From the NCBI RefSeq assembly GCF_028416575.1, contig NZ_JAMQKB010000004.1, positions 137,177 through 201,176 of the forward strand: a DNA stretch of 64,000 nucleotides, written 5' to 3'. The notes under the pieces were generated by a model that saw only the letters and a program-made list of their open reading frames with translations, did not search any database and was not told the origin of the DNA. The DNA comes from Terrihalobacillus insolitus. GTDB lineage: Bacteria; Bacillota; Bacilli; Bacillales; Amphibacillaceae. Positions 53,161 to 62,314 of the stretch are shown piece after piece (positions within the stretch are counted from its first letter, which is position 1; each line of letters begins with the position of its first letter). The translations under genes were made by a program, and so were the position numbers.

Positions 53161-53245
53161 TGGATGGTATTACCAACCTTGTAACGTGCGTTCACATGAT
53201 CTGGGAAAGAGCGGTTCAACAAGCTTAGATGCTCTAATTTAATTT
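53161..53245 (+). pseudogene. Remnants of the jetD 3' end
   Basis: ATTACCAACCTTGTAACGTG matches jetD around 50245, AGAGCGGTTCAACAAGCTTA matches jetD around 50681, and ATGCTCTAATTTAA matches the jetD stop region (50812-50822). The order is kept and the intervening parts are lost. It shows that a copy of jetD once stood directly before topB. Confidence 0.75.
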
Positions 53246-53290
53246 TTAAATCAAAAAGAACTAATGTTCGATTAGTCGAGGAATCTATGA

Positions 53291-53296
53291 TATAAT
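53291..53296 (+). promoter_or_regulatory. -10 element of topB
   Basis: TATAAT lies about 47 bp ahead of the topB start. The duplicated copy behind jetD has lost this box (TAGGAT). Confidence 0.45.
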
Positions 53297-53343
53297 AGAC
53301 ACAGACTAATAGAAAAAATGTTCTTTTAGGAATGGTGAAGACA

Positions 53344-55497
53344 ATGAAAGTCATACTAGCAGAAAAACCTTCTGTTGCAAAAAATATTGCAGATGCATTG
53401 AAAATAAAAGAAAAGAAGGATGGCTACTTTGAAGGAAATGGCTACCTTATTACTTGGGCGTTTGGTCATCTGTTACAGCTTTACGATGCAAAGGATTATG
53501 ACGCGAAAATGGCAAGATGGAAGATGGATCATTTTCCTTTTATTCCTACTGATTTTCAATACAAAGTAAAAAGTGATCCAAAGAACAGAGACAATGCAGA
53601 CTATGGTGCACAAAAGCAATTAAAAACGATTGCCTTTTTGATGAAAAGAAAAGATGTGGTTCAAATTATTTCCGCTTGTGACTATGATCGTGAAGGACAA
53701 CTAATAGGGGATAGTATCATCAATCAAATAAATCCTAAAAAACCAGTCTATCGCTTACTACTCAATGAGTGGACACCAGATGAGGTACTACAGGGAATTA
53801 AAAATAGGAAGTCTAATCAGGAAATGAAACCCCTTCAGGATGCAGGTATGAGTAGACAATGGGCCGATTGGGTGATCGGCATTAACCTTACCTCTGTTGC
53901 AACACTGAAATTTCAAACAGGTAAGGGGAAGGCACTCAACATTGGCAGAGTTCTTCTGCCAACCCTAAAGATCATCTATGACAGGGACAAAGAAATAAAA
54001 CAGTTTGTACCAGAAGACTACTTTAAATTGGCAGCAACTTTTCAAACGAGAGATCACCAAACATATGAGGGAACCTATTTTCAAAACAAACAGGAAAAAT
54101 TTAAGACGAAGGATACGCTAGATTCCATAAAACTTGCAATCGATAATAAATCAGCAACCATTTTGGAAAAACAAGTAGAACAAAAAAAAGAATTCCCACC
54201 TTTTTTGTTTAACCTTTCTAACTTACAAGGATATATCACGAATAAATATAAGGGATGGACATCAGATAAGGTGTTAAAGGTAGCACAAACCCTTTATGAA
54301 AAGAAATTCATCACATACCCAAGAACGGCTAGTACGGCTTTAGATGAGAGCATAGTTGGAAAAACAGCAAAAGTATTAAAAGTGCTTTCAGAGGATCTTC
54401 CGTATAAGGACGAAATTGTGTTTAAAAAGTTGAAAAGAGTGTTTAATAATGCCAAGGTGGAAAGTCATAGTGCTATTATTCCAACATATGTGAAACCAAG
54501 CCGATTAACACCTGATCAAGAGCTCGTCTATAATGCAATTAAAAACCGGTTTATTATGCAGTTCATGCCAGTAGCAGAAAATGAAGAGACTGTTCTAGTT
54601 ACAAAATTAGATGATCAAGATGTTCAAGGCTTTTTCCAAACAAAAGGTAAAGTGCAGCTTGTCGAAGGATGGAAAAAGGTAGAGAAAATGAAAACAAAAG
54701 ACGTTATTCTACCACTTGTTCATAAACAAGACCCTGTCCAGGTCGTTGATTCAAAAATATCCTCTCACGTAACGAAACCTCCAAAGCATCATACAGAGAA
54801 AACCTTACTTCGAGTAATGGAAACGTGTGGAAAACATTTGAAACAGGATGAGAATGAGGAAGACATGGACGAGATATTAGCGGGCTTTAGTATTGGGACA
54901 CCAGCAACAAGAGCAGAAACGATCAAAAAATTAAAGGATATCGGGTATATTACAAGCCAACAAAAAAATCTCTTGTGCACAGAGCTAGGTGTAAAGTTAG
55001 TTGAAACTTTCCCAATTACCGACTTATTTGATCTTGAATTTACTGGAAGGCTCGAAAAATCTCTGTTTGATATGGAAAAAGATCAGGTTACAAAGGATTC
55101 ATTTTTAAGTTTTATTTTTCATTTTACTAGAACGTCAGTAGAGAAGATAAAAGGCGAAGCAGATACTGTAATAAACAAAGTGGAATCGGAAAGTAAATCA
55201 AACGAAGTGTTAGGTAAATGTCCTATTTGTGGAGGGAACGTTATAGAAGGGTATAAAGGATTTGGCTGTAGTAATTGGAAAAGCGGCTGTAAATTTATAA
55301 TATGGAAAAACGATAAATTTTTAGCAACAATGAGAAAAAAACCAACGAAAACGATGGTCAAAGCACTGTTATCAAACAAAGTTGCTTTTGTAAAAGGACT
55401 AACAAGCAAAAAGGGAAAGAAGTTCAATGCTTATTTGAGATATGAAAAAAATCCAGATCATGCATACTTTAGCTGGAAAATGGAGTTTAAGAAGTAG
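53344..55497 (+). CDS. topB: DNA topoisomerase III (type IA)
   Basis: The 717-residue type IA topoisomerase changes DNA linking number and decatenates strands. It has the Toprim motifs LAEKPSVAKNIADALK and SACDYDREGQLIG, the active-site tyrosine in KFITYPRTASTAL, EFTGRLEKSL, and a C-terminal zinc-ribbon-like segment with CPICGG. ATG 53344 begins the conserved MKVILAEKPS, and 53332 is an in-frame alternative. Some mobile elements carry topB, but here it looks chromosomal. Confidence 0.92.
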   Translation: MKVILAEKPSVAKNIADALKIKEKKDGYFEGNGYLITWAFGHLLQLYDAKDYDAKMARWKMDHFPFIPTDFQYKVKSDPKNRDNADYGAQKQLKTIAFLMKRKDVVQIISACDYDREGQLIGDSIINQINPKKPVYRLLLNEWTPDEVLQGIKNRKSNQEMKPLQDAGMSRQWADWVIGINLTSVATLKFQTGKGKALNIGRVLLPTLKIIYDRDKEIKQFVPEDYFKLAATFQTRDHQTYEGTYFQNKQEKFKTKDTLDSIKLAIDNKSATILEKQVEQKKEFPPFLFNLSNLQGYITNKYKGWTSDKVLKVAQTLYEKKFITYPRTASTALDESIVGKTAKVLKVLSEDLPYKDEIVFKKLKRVFNNAKVESHSAIIPTYVKPSRLTPDQELVYNAIKNRFIMQFMPVAENEETVLVTKLDDQDVQGFFQTKGKVQLVEGWKKVEKMKTKDVILPLVHKQDPVQVVDSKISSHVTKPPKHHTEKTLLRVMETCGKHLKQDENEEDMDEILAGFSIGTPATRAETIKKLKDIGYITSQQKNLLCTELGVKLVETFPITDLFDLEFTGRLEKSLFDMEKDQVTKDSFLSFIFHFTRTSVEKIKGEADTVINKVESESKSNEVLGKCPICGGNVIEGYKGFGCSNWKSGCKFIIWKNDKFLATMRKKPTKTMVKALLSNKVAFVKGLTSKKGKKFNAYLRYEKNPDHAYFSWKMEFKK

Positions 55498-55525
55498 CCC
55501 CAGAGACATTTAGGGATAAGGAAAA

Positions 55526-55560
55526 GCCCAGTTTCTCTGTTTAAGACAGAGAAACTGGGC
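55526..55560. terminator. Bidirectional terminator between topB and the subtilase fragment
   Basis: A 15-bp stem GCCCAGTTTCTCTGT / ACAGAGAAACTGGGC has T-rich sequence on both outer sides. The same hairpin recurs at 59068-59101 as part of the 627-bp duplication. Confidence 0.85.
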
Positions 55561-56153
55561 TTTCTAAATAATTGTTATCCACCACTAATGTCTAAATAGT
55601 AAGCGCCTTTCCCTCGATAGCTGTATATTTCTACAACGTAGTCATCAATACTCTTTGGTACGAATGATACATTTTCCTGCCTCTCTGTTGTATAGGAATA
55701 GTCAACTAAATAGCCATTTGAATCGTACACATAAAGGTCAAAATCACTCGTTTCATTATCTAAAATTAATGTCAGTGAAACTGGATAATCGAGTGATTCA
55801 ACACGATATTGATAAAGATCTCGATCTCTTGTTGATTGTAAGCGTCCATTTATTTGAGTGTGATTAGGGGTTGCTGGGAGATTTCCTCTTTGATTTCCTG
55901 CATTCATTATAGCTTTATACGCTTGTAATCTTCCTGCACCGTAATCAATATCTTTGCTTTCCTTGCCCCAGTCCTCTGAACTTTCAAGTACATTATTTTT
56001 AATTTCTTCAGGACTTAATGAAGGGTTTGACTCAAGCATTAATGCAATCGTCCCCGCTATGAATGGGGTTGCCATACTTGTTCCGCTGTATGTCACGTAG
56101 TCGTTATACGAATTCGCTTGTGCAGCTGTAATGCGATACCCTGGTCCAGAAAT
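55527..56153. repeat. 627-bp direct repeat, copy 1
   Basis: It matches 59068-59694 at a constant offset of 3541 bp with only a handful of differences (for example a Gly/Glu codon near 55885 and GTCACG/GTCGCG near 56095). It contains the subtilase 3' end and its terminator, and ends abruptly at 56153. Confidence 0.9.
55575..56153 (-). pseudogene. Subtilase C-terminal fragment
   Basis: It reads ISGPGYRITAAQANSYNDY, TYSGTSMATPFIAGTIALML (catalytic Ser) and the C-terminal prepeptidase-like domain (ETSDFDLYVYDSNGYLVDYS). It is identical but for a few residues to the end of the intact gene at 59116-60717. The propeptide and the Asp and His catalytic regions are missing. No start signal is present, so it is not a functional protease. 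Confidence 0.9.
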
Positions 56154-56157
56154 TAGT

Positions 56158-56796
56158 TTATTTTATTTTTTCTTTAAGTTTACCAATAGTTTTTATTTGT
56201 TTCATTTCTTCTGGGGATAGTTGATTTTCTACATCAGTAATCTGTTCTAAAGTAGTTCCGTCTTTTACTTTGAATTTTCCTTGATACGCTCCTACCGGAA
56301 CATATCCACCTTCTAATTGAGGGCCATCAAATTCTTCTAGAAAGAGAAGTACATGTTCGTTAATTTTTAATGTATCTACTCCATTCAATTTCATATTAAC
56401 TTTAGGAAGTTTTTTTCCGTCTCTACCAATTGGAGAGTAAACACCACCCGTTTCAATAACTTTAATCGTATCTTTTGTTTTTCCTTCTAGCAAATTAGAT
56501 TTAACTTTTACTTCTGAAATAGTGAAAGGCATTTCACCATGCACAATTGTTTCCTGTGATTTAACTCTTCCCTCTACCACTAAATCAGCTTTACTTAAAA
56601 GATCTTCTAGAGTTGCAAAATAATTAGTTAATTCAGCTGTTGCTTCTATAGTTTGCACTTCTGAAGCTTCTTTTTTAGTTTCTGTGTTAGGTGTTACGGT
56701 TTTATTATCAATGGTTTCTGCATTATTAAAAATAAAAAGAGTAATGACCAACACCATTGTTATTAAAGATATTCCAAATATTTTTTCCCTTGTCAT
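56158..56796 (-). CDS. Membrane-anchored hypothetical protein paired with the matrixin
   Basis: The 212-residue protein has an N-terminal hydrophobic anchor (IFGISLITMVLVITLFIF) and a Thr/Glu-rich linker. An extracellular domain follows (ADLVVEGRVKSQETI, FTISEVKVKSNLLEGK, VLLFLEEFDGPQLEGGYVPV, YQGKFKVKDG) that looks like a small beta-rich domain. No catalytic motif is seen. It starts 19 bp after the matrixin gene behind AAAGGA, so both are co-expressed. It might be an inhibitor, substrate or surface partner. Confidence 0.7.
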   Translation of the reverse strand: MTREKIFGISLITMVLVITLFIFNNAETIDNKTVTPNTETKKEASEVQTIEATAELTNYFATLEDLLSKADLVVEGRVKSQETIVHGEMPFTISEVKVKSNLLEGKTKDTIKVIETGGVYSPIGRDGKKLPKVNMKLNGVDTLKINEHVLLFLEEFDGPQLEGGYVPVGAYQGKFKVKDGTTLEQITDVENQLSPEEMKQIKTIGKLKEKIK

Positions 56797-56815
56797 TTTT
56801 ATTTTATCCTTTCTT

Positions 56816-57421
56816 TTAATATAAATATCTTACGCCATTGGCATCATTATCTGAAACTACTTTTGTGGTTCTGTCCCTGTTTTTATACATAATATTACTT
56901 TTAAAGCTAGAATGAGCTAGACCTAACGCATGTCCCATTTCATGTCTAATAGTTGCACGAATATCAGAATTTTCATCATTATATAGAGTTGAATCATTCA
57001 ATCTGCAACGCGCCCAAAGATAGTCTTCATCAGGAGCATTGCCACCGTTTATTAAACCAGTACTACCAGAATAAAAATCAGCATTTCCATTCCAACCTAT
57101 ATTACTTCCATAATTATCCACATAGAACTCAATATTAGAATAACCACGATAAGAAGTCTTAGTAAAATATACATCAGTAGAATCTGAAGATGTGGAATTA
57201 ACGGAATAATTCCAATCACTAACAGCAGTTCTTACCAACGAGCTATAGTCTTTTCCATCAAATGTGTCAGCATTAAGCCAATATTCTTGATTATAGACTC
57301 CTTTTTCAAGTTTAGCGTTATTGTCCCAGTACACATAAGCATCCACGTTGAGTGGTGGGAAAAATACTAATGACAATATTATAGCCACTAGCATCATAAA
57401 TGGAATTTTCAGTTTAGTCAT
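56816..57421 (-). CDS. Secreted matrixin-like (M10/M57) zinc metalloprotease
   Basis: The 201-residue protein has an N-terminal signal peptide (FMMLVAIILSLVFFPPLNVD) and a metzincin catalytic domain with IRATIRHEMGHALGLAHS (HExxHxxGxxH zinc site) followed by the Met-turn SNIMYKNRD. TACAAGGAGG precedes the ATG. Such small secreted matrixins cleave extracellular proteins. It lies in the block bracketed by the 627-bp repeats. Confidence 0.87.
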   Translation of the reverse strand: MTKLKIPFMMLVAIILSLVFFPPLNVDAYVYWDNNAKLEKGVYNQEYWLNADTFDGKDYSSLVRTAVSDWNYSVNSTSSDSTDVYFTKTSYRGYSNIEFYVDNYGSNIGWNGNADFYSGSTGLINGGNAPDEDYLWARCRLNDSTLYNDENSDIRATIRHEMGHALGLAHSSFKSNIMYKNRDRTTKVVSDNDANGVRYLY

Positions 57422-58177
57422 AATTTATACCTCCTTGTACATTTAGTAATATGGTAAGTATAAACTATAAAACTATAAAATTATAAAATTCAAAAAATTG
57501 ATTATTTTATAATTTTACTCTTACAATTAAATTGATTTAAGTGCAATTTACAGTTAAGATTTATAATATTTTTAGTCAACTAACTACTAATAATAAGTAG
57601 CATCCCTGTAATGAACGAAATTGTCAATGCGCGTTGACATCGAAATTGAAAATACCATCGAGGACTTAAATGAATACGCAAAATAACGTTAATTACATCA
57701 CAAGCATTAGTCATAGGCATTGATATTGTACACGCACAGGGTGATTTAGGCATTGAATTTGGAAAGACACTATTTTTTTACAATAGTATCACAGCTCTCA
57801 AAGAATAATTGATTTGGTATCAAAATATACAAAAAGAGACATAGAAAATTCATGTGAATATGTTGTTGAAACAATGAACAATGGGGCATTACGAGAATTA
57901 TAATCCAGCAAAGGAGCATATCAGAAAAATCAACTTAATGGGTATGCAAGACGAAGGAATGTATATATGGGGGGTGAGTGATTATTAGTGATGTAAAAAA
58001 CTAAATAATCACGGTTATACATTTTTCCAAACCAATCCAGTTTGGAAGATAGGATGGTACTACTATGTAAAAATTGAATGTATTCAAATTTTAAAGGTAT
58101 CAACTATTAGATTATATTTTTATAATACGTAAGTATCATCTGGGAAAAATAAAACTTTATTGAGGGAGGATATTTTT
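57422..58177. other. Gene-poor, AT-rich stretch with decayed coding scraps
   Basis: The first 150 bases are very AT-rich. Beyond that only short plus-strand reading scraps remain (for example MRVDIEIENTIEDLNEYAK near 57629) with stops in all frames. No RNA gene, repeat or intact gene was seen. Confidence 0.5.
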
Positions 58178-58654
58178 ATGAAGTTTTTCAAGTTAACAAT
58201 TTTTCTCATAGTTGTATCTTTACTTTTAATTGGTTGTACAGAGTCTTCAGACGAAATTAAAATTGAAGGGCTAAAATTAGATACAGTAATATCGTCAATT
58301 AAAGAACAGGGAATTCAATTAGAATTAATATCACAAGAAAATAATTCAGGTGATAGTATTTTTCAAGAAAAATTAAATGGAATAGAACCGACTACTTATA
58401 GTACTTCTTCAGGAAGGTTGTATATTTATGTTTTTCCATCCGAGGGTTCATTAGAAGAAGGTATCAGACAGTTCGAACAAAAAACTGCAGATCTGGAGTT
58501 AATTTTACATGGTCAATACCAAGTAAAGAATATCTTAATATTTTATCACGATTTAGAAGCTAATAATAACAAAGAACGTTTCAGAAAAATAGATAATAAA
58601 ATAAGGCAAGCAGTTTCTGTTTTAAAAAATTATGATAAAGAGGAGGCACCATGA
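58178..58654 (+). CDS. Hypothetical lipoprotein
   Basis: The product is 158 residues from ATG 58178 behind GGGAGG. The signal FFKLTIFLIVVSLLLIGC ends in a lipobox. The mature part (LDTVISSIKEQGIQLELISQ, LNGIEPTTYST, LYIYVFPSEGSLEEGIRQFE) resembles small Bacillus lipoproteins with no known function. It is in the 2.9-kb insert between the subtilase repeats. Confidence 0.75.
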   Translation: MKFFKLTIFLIVVSLLLIGCTESSDEIKIEGLKLDTVISSIKEQGIQLELISQENNSGDSIFQEKLNGIEPTTYSTSSGRLYIYVFPSEGSLEEGIRQFEQKTADLELILHGQYQVKNILIFYHDLEANNNKERFRKIDNKIRQAVSVLKNYDKEEAP

Positions 58655-58674
58655 CCATTTTAATTTACAAATGC

Positions 58675-58757
58675 GAGGTCTAACTCCACCGTCTTTAGAC
58701 GGTATCAGCTTTTAGCCTTATCTTTATTCGTCCATATTTAAGGTGTGAGGTGAAATT
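58675..58757 (+). mobile_element. Left end of an IS200/IS605-type element
   Basis: CCGTC-TTTA-GACGG forms the subterminal hairpin at 58689-58702 before the tnpA gene. The right end is lost to the subtilase duplication. Confidence 0.6.
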
Positions 58758-59067
58758 ATGGACGGATATAGGAAAAGTAGCCATACAGTACATGACATCA
58801 AGTATCACGTGATTTGGGTAACAAAGTATAGATATAAGGTATTACGAGGTCAAATGGCAATAAGAGTAAGAGAACTAATTAGGCAAGGTTGTGAAGCCAA
58901 AGGGATCACAATATTACAGGGTAGTGTTGGGAAGGATCACATTCATTTATTGTTATCATGCCCACCAAGCGTGGCTCCGAGTAAAATATTGCAATATCTA
59001 AAAGGAAGATCATCCAGATTACTTCAGGAAGAATTCCCAGAGCTCAAGAAACGTTTTTGGGGTAGCA
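58758..59067 (+). pseudogene. IS200/IS605 TnpA (Y1 HUH transposase), C-terminally truncated
   Basis: GAGGTG precedes ATG 58758. Family marks are HTVHDIKYHVIWVTKYRYKV and the HUH metal motif in KDHIHLLLSCPP. The sequence is normal to KKRFWG, then runs into the 627-bp repeat at 59068 and reads on by chance to 59129. The C-terminal helix with the catalytic tyrosine is missing, so it cannot transpose. Confidence 0.85.
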
Positions 59068-59694
59068 CCCAGTTTCTCTGTTTAAGACAGAGAAACTGGG
59101 CTTTCTACATAATTGTTATCCACCACTAATGTCTAAATAGTAAGCGCCTTTCCCTCGATAGCTGTATATTTCTACAACGTAGTCATCAATACTCTTTGGT
59201 ACGAATGATACATTTTCCTGCCTCTCTGTTGTATAGGAATAGTCAACTAAATAGCCATTTGAATCGTACACATAAAGGTCAAAATCACTCGTTTCATTAT
59301 CTAAAATTAATGTCAGTGAAACTGGATAATCGAGTGATTCAACACGATATTGATAAAGATCTCGATCTCTTGTTGATTGTAAGCGTCCATTTATTTGAGT
59401 GTGATTAGGGGTTGCTGGGAGATTTTCTCTTTGATTTCCTGCATTCATTATAGCTTTATACGCTTGTAATCTTCCTGCACCGTAATCAATATCTTTGCTT
59501 TCCTTGCCCCAGTCCTCTGAACTTTCAAGTACATTATTTTTAATTTCTTCAGGACTTAATGAAGGGTTTGACTCAAGCATTAATGCAATCGTCCCCGCTA
59601 TGAATGGGGTTGCCATACTTGTTCCGCTGTATGTCGCGTAGTCGTTATACGAATTCGCTTGTGCAGCTGTAATGCGATACCCTGGTCCAGAAAT
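59068..59694. repeat. 627-bp direct repeat, copy 2
   Basis: This is the copy that is continuous with the intact subtilase gene. Its left edge cuts tnpA, so the tnpA-bearing block was joined to it by the rearrangement. Confidence 0.9.
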
Positions 59695-60717
59695 ATCTGG
59701 TTTTCTTCGCTCATCTTCAGTGGGACCCCGTGATGAAAAATCGTTTTGGAAAAATCCTCTTTCTCCGACGTCCGCCATGGAACCGACTGTGATTGCTTTT
59801 TGTGCCGCACCTGGTGATCCAATCGTATATTTCTCGGGTCCTTGGTTTCCAGCTGCTACTGTAACAGCGATGCCCCGATCGACTGCAGCATTTACAATTT
59901 GAGATAACGCATCAGTACCATCTGAACTACCACTTGAGCCGAAACTTAGATTCGCAATTTGCACACCATATTGATCCTTATGATCGATTAGCCACTCCAT
60001 CCCTTGAATAATTTGCGTGATCGATCCTGACCCATTTGCATCTAATACTTTAATACCAACCAGTTTTGCTTCTGGTGCAACCCCCTTATAACGATAATTG
60101 GCATCCCCAGTTCCTGCAGCTATACTTGCTACATGGGTACCGTGTCCCTGATCGTCGTAAGGTGAGTCATTCCTATTAACAAAATCTTTCCAGCCAATTA
60201 CTTTATTTTCATCTAAGTCTAAATGATCGTTATCAATACCAGTGTCTACGATAGCAATTGTAACGCCTGATCCAGTAAGGTTAAAATCCTCACGTGCTGC
60301 TTCTGTTCCAAACCATTTATTTGCTGTGTCTAGATTTATATCGATCCGAATATTTTCTTCAATTGAGTAAACTTGGGGATGCTGACTTAGTTTAATTATT
60401 TGATTTGCTGTTAAAGTTGCTGCTATCGCATCAATATGGGTGAAAACATGGCTTACTGTAATGGCACTCCCAAGAGCCTTTTGTAGCTTCTGTTTATCTT
60501 TTTTTAGTTCATCATTTAGTTGGATAATGACTTCAAAGGAATGATGACCGTCTGATTGATTGATTTTATCTTCTAGGTGCATATGAATTGTATTTTTACT
60601 AGACTTTTTCGGTTCATTGAATGAGTGATACGAGTGGCTCTTTTTAACAGATTTTAAATGATCTGCAGTATTAAAGGCTAACGAAGGATGTTGTCCTTCT
60701 ATTCGATTCAATTTCAA
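59116..60717 (-). CDS. S8 family subtilisin-like serine protease
   Basis: The 533-residue protein has an inhibitor I9-type propeptide (about residues 55-135), then the subtilase domain with TIAIVDTGIDNDHLDLDEN (Asp), DDQGHGTHVASIAAGTG (His), NLSFGSSGSS and TYSGTSMATPFIAG-like (Ser; here ATYSGTSMATP). A C-terminal bacterial pre-peptidase-type beta domain follows (DLYQYRVESLDYPVSLTLIL). The start is supported by GGAGGGATT. No hydrophobic signal peptide is visible at the N-terminus, unusual for this domain layout, so export route and location are uncertain. Confidence 0.9.
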   Translation of the reverse strand: MKLNRIEGQHPSLAFNTADHLKSVKKSHSYHSFNEPKKSSKNTIHMHLEDKINQSDGHHSFEVIIQLNDELKKDKQKLQKALGSAITVSHVFTHIDAIAATLTANQIIKLSQHPQVYSIEENIRIDINLDTANKWFGTEAAREDFNLTGSGVTIAIVDTGIDNDHLDLDENKVIGWKDFVNRNDSPYDDQGHGTHVASIAAGTGDANYRYKGVAPEAKLVGIKVLDANGSGSITQIIQGMEWLIDHKDQYGVQIANLSFGSSGSSDGTDALSQIVNAAVDRGIAVTVAAGNQGPEKYTIGSPGAAQKAITVGSMADVGERGFFQNDFSSRGPTEDERRKPDISGPGYRITAAQANSYNDYATYSGTSMATPFIAGTIALMLESNPSLSPEEIKNNVLESSEDWGKESKDIDYGAGRLQAYKAIMNAGNQRENLPATPNHTQINGRLQSTRDRDLYQYRVESLDYPVSLTLILDNETSDFDLYVYDSNGYLVDYSYTTERQENVSFVPKSIDDYVVEIYSYRGKGAYYLDISGG

Positions 60718-61112
60718 AAAAAATCCCTCCTCTATTTCTAAAGCGACAACCTAAAAATTGCGATGATTATCTACAATCCTCCCTTCCACAAAGTCTAATA
60801 ATGTTCTATGAAAGGAAAGCTAAGCTTGTATACGCAGTAATCTAAATAGAGGGAAAAATAAGAAATGAATCTAATGAACGCTTAAGACTCTATAAGTTTT
60901 TGAATTATGTTTAACGCGTTGTATTTTTAAGGAATACTATAAATGAAAAGGTAAAAAAGCTATAAAAAACAAAATAGTACTAGATTACCAGAATATAATC
61001 CAATCCATTGGGCATAATGTATATAAAGAAGTAATAATATTGTAATGAAATTGAAACATTTAAGTGTATAAATACGTCTATTTTAATAGATGGAGAGGAA
61101 AGGGTGTTAATC

Positions 61113-61742
61113 TTGAAATCATCTATGTTTGTTACTTTTATTTTAACCGTTTTGTTCATTTCTGGTTGTGGGTTGAAGGAAGAAGGTGGGAATAATAGGG
61201 CTTCTAATACAGTATCTGCCGCTGAGAACGTCGTAAATCTTGACTCAGACATTTCACAGTCCGATGCGATGGCTCCTCTTTTGACTTCCATAGATCAACC
61301 GATTGATCAAAAAGCAGAGAATGTTGTGGAAACTATATTTTTGAACCTGCTAGAAAAGTATAATAATATGATGCAACGTGTGGAACCAAAAGTGAACTAT
61401 CAGCAATTTTCAAAGGAGTACGTAGGTTATAAGATGAAGTCAATTGAAACGAAAGAGCAGTTTTATGACATATTCTCTGATTTTATGTCTGAGGAAGCAA
61501 CAAAGACGGTGTGGAAAGATGGAATAAATCAAGGTGACGAGGGCGTTTATTTGGTTCCAATGGATGGACAACCTAAATTTGACAAAAATAACCCATATCA
61601 AATTACAAAAATAAATGATGAAACATATGAGTTGGATTCTTTACACAAAAGTGAATTACACGGGATATTGAAAATGAATGTTACTTTTGAAAAAATAGAT
61701 ACATCTTGGGTCATCTCCCGAATTGCATATAACCGTAGTTGA
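61113..61742 (+). CDS. Hypothetical lipoprotein
   Basis: The product is 209 residues from TTG 61113 (GTG 61104 is an alternative lying next to the GAGAGGAAAGG site). The signal KSSMFVTFILTVLFISGC ends in a lipobox. The remainder (ENVVETIFLNLLEKYNNMMQ, EQFYDIFSDFMSEEATKTVW, ITKINDETYELDSLHKSEL) resembles Bacillus lipoproteins with an NTF2-like mature domain, but this is tentative. The gap 60718-61112 holds no feature. Confidence 0.7.
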   Translation: MKSSMFVTFILTVLFISGCGLKEEGGNNRASNTVSAAENVVNLDSDISQSDAMAPLLTSIDQPIDQKAENVVETIFLNLLEKYNNMMQRVEPKVNYQQFSKEYVGYKMKSIETKEQFYDIFSDFMSEEATKTVWKDGINQGDEGVYLVPMDGQPKFDKNNPYQITKINDETYELDSLHKSELHGILKMNVTFEKIDTSWVISRIAYNRS

Positions 61743-61743
61743 A

Positions 61744-61770
61744 AAGGGCACTATATTGGTGCCTTTTTTT
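61744..61770 (+). terminator. Terminator after the lipoprotein gene
   Basis: GGGCAC-TATATT-GGTGCC is followed by seven T, two bases after the stop codon. Confidence 0.88.
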
Positions 61771-61952
61771 AATGAAATAAGTAAGTTTGCTGCCATTTAC
61801 TTTTAGTTTAACATAAAGAAGTTTATCTATACTCAAATGCATTGATCATGTAGAATCTCCCTTTATTCACAGGATTGTCCGATTAATTTTCTACATGGAT
61901 TTATTGTGATCGGAGAAAGTAAGAAGGTAAGACAAAAAAAGGGGGAAAAGTC

Positions 61953-62159
61953 ATGGACAATAAACAAGGAATGTGGGTACCACTATTAGCATCTGTTGGT
62001 GTTGGCGCAGCAGCTTATTATAGCATGACAAGAGGACAAGGCATAGGCAAAATAATGCAACAAGCGATTCCTTTTGCTTCAAGTATGGGTAATACGTCGG
62101 CACAAAGTCAACAGTCCCAGCAACCTACCAGCACCTATCAAACGAATCAGTTACAATAG
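61953..62159 (+). CDS. Small hypothetical protein with Gln/Ser-rich tail
   Basis: The 68-residue protein starts at ATG 61953 behind GGGGGAAAAG. It has a short hydrophobic segment (VPLLASVGVGAAAYYSM) and a polar tail (QSQQSQQPTSTYQTNQLQ). The good ribosome binding site and following terminator support it. Function unknown. Confidence 0.7.
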   Translation: MDNKQGMWVPLLASVGVGAAAYYSMTRGQGIGKIMQQAIPFASSMGNTSAQSQQSQQPTSTYQTNQLQ

Positions 62160-62196
62160 ATCAAAGCATTTGGCGTCAATTAACAGGATGTCAGTA

Positions 62197-62232
62197 AAAC
62201 AGGAGCCGTTCAATGAACGACTCCTGTTTTTC
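62197..62232 (+). terminator. Terminator after the small Gln-rich-tail gene
   Basis: An AACAGGAGCCGTTC / GAACGACTCCTGTT hairpin has one mismatch and is followed by TTTT. Confidence 0.85.
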
Positions 62233-62314
62233 GTACGAAATCCACCTTTAATTAGAATAGGTAATAGGCTTTAGGTGAAAATTATGAAAAGTAAAATAAG
62301 AGAGGATGTTTCTA

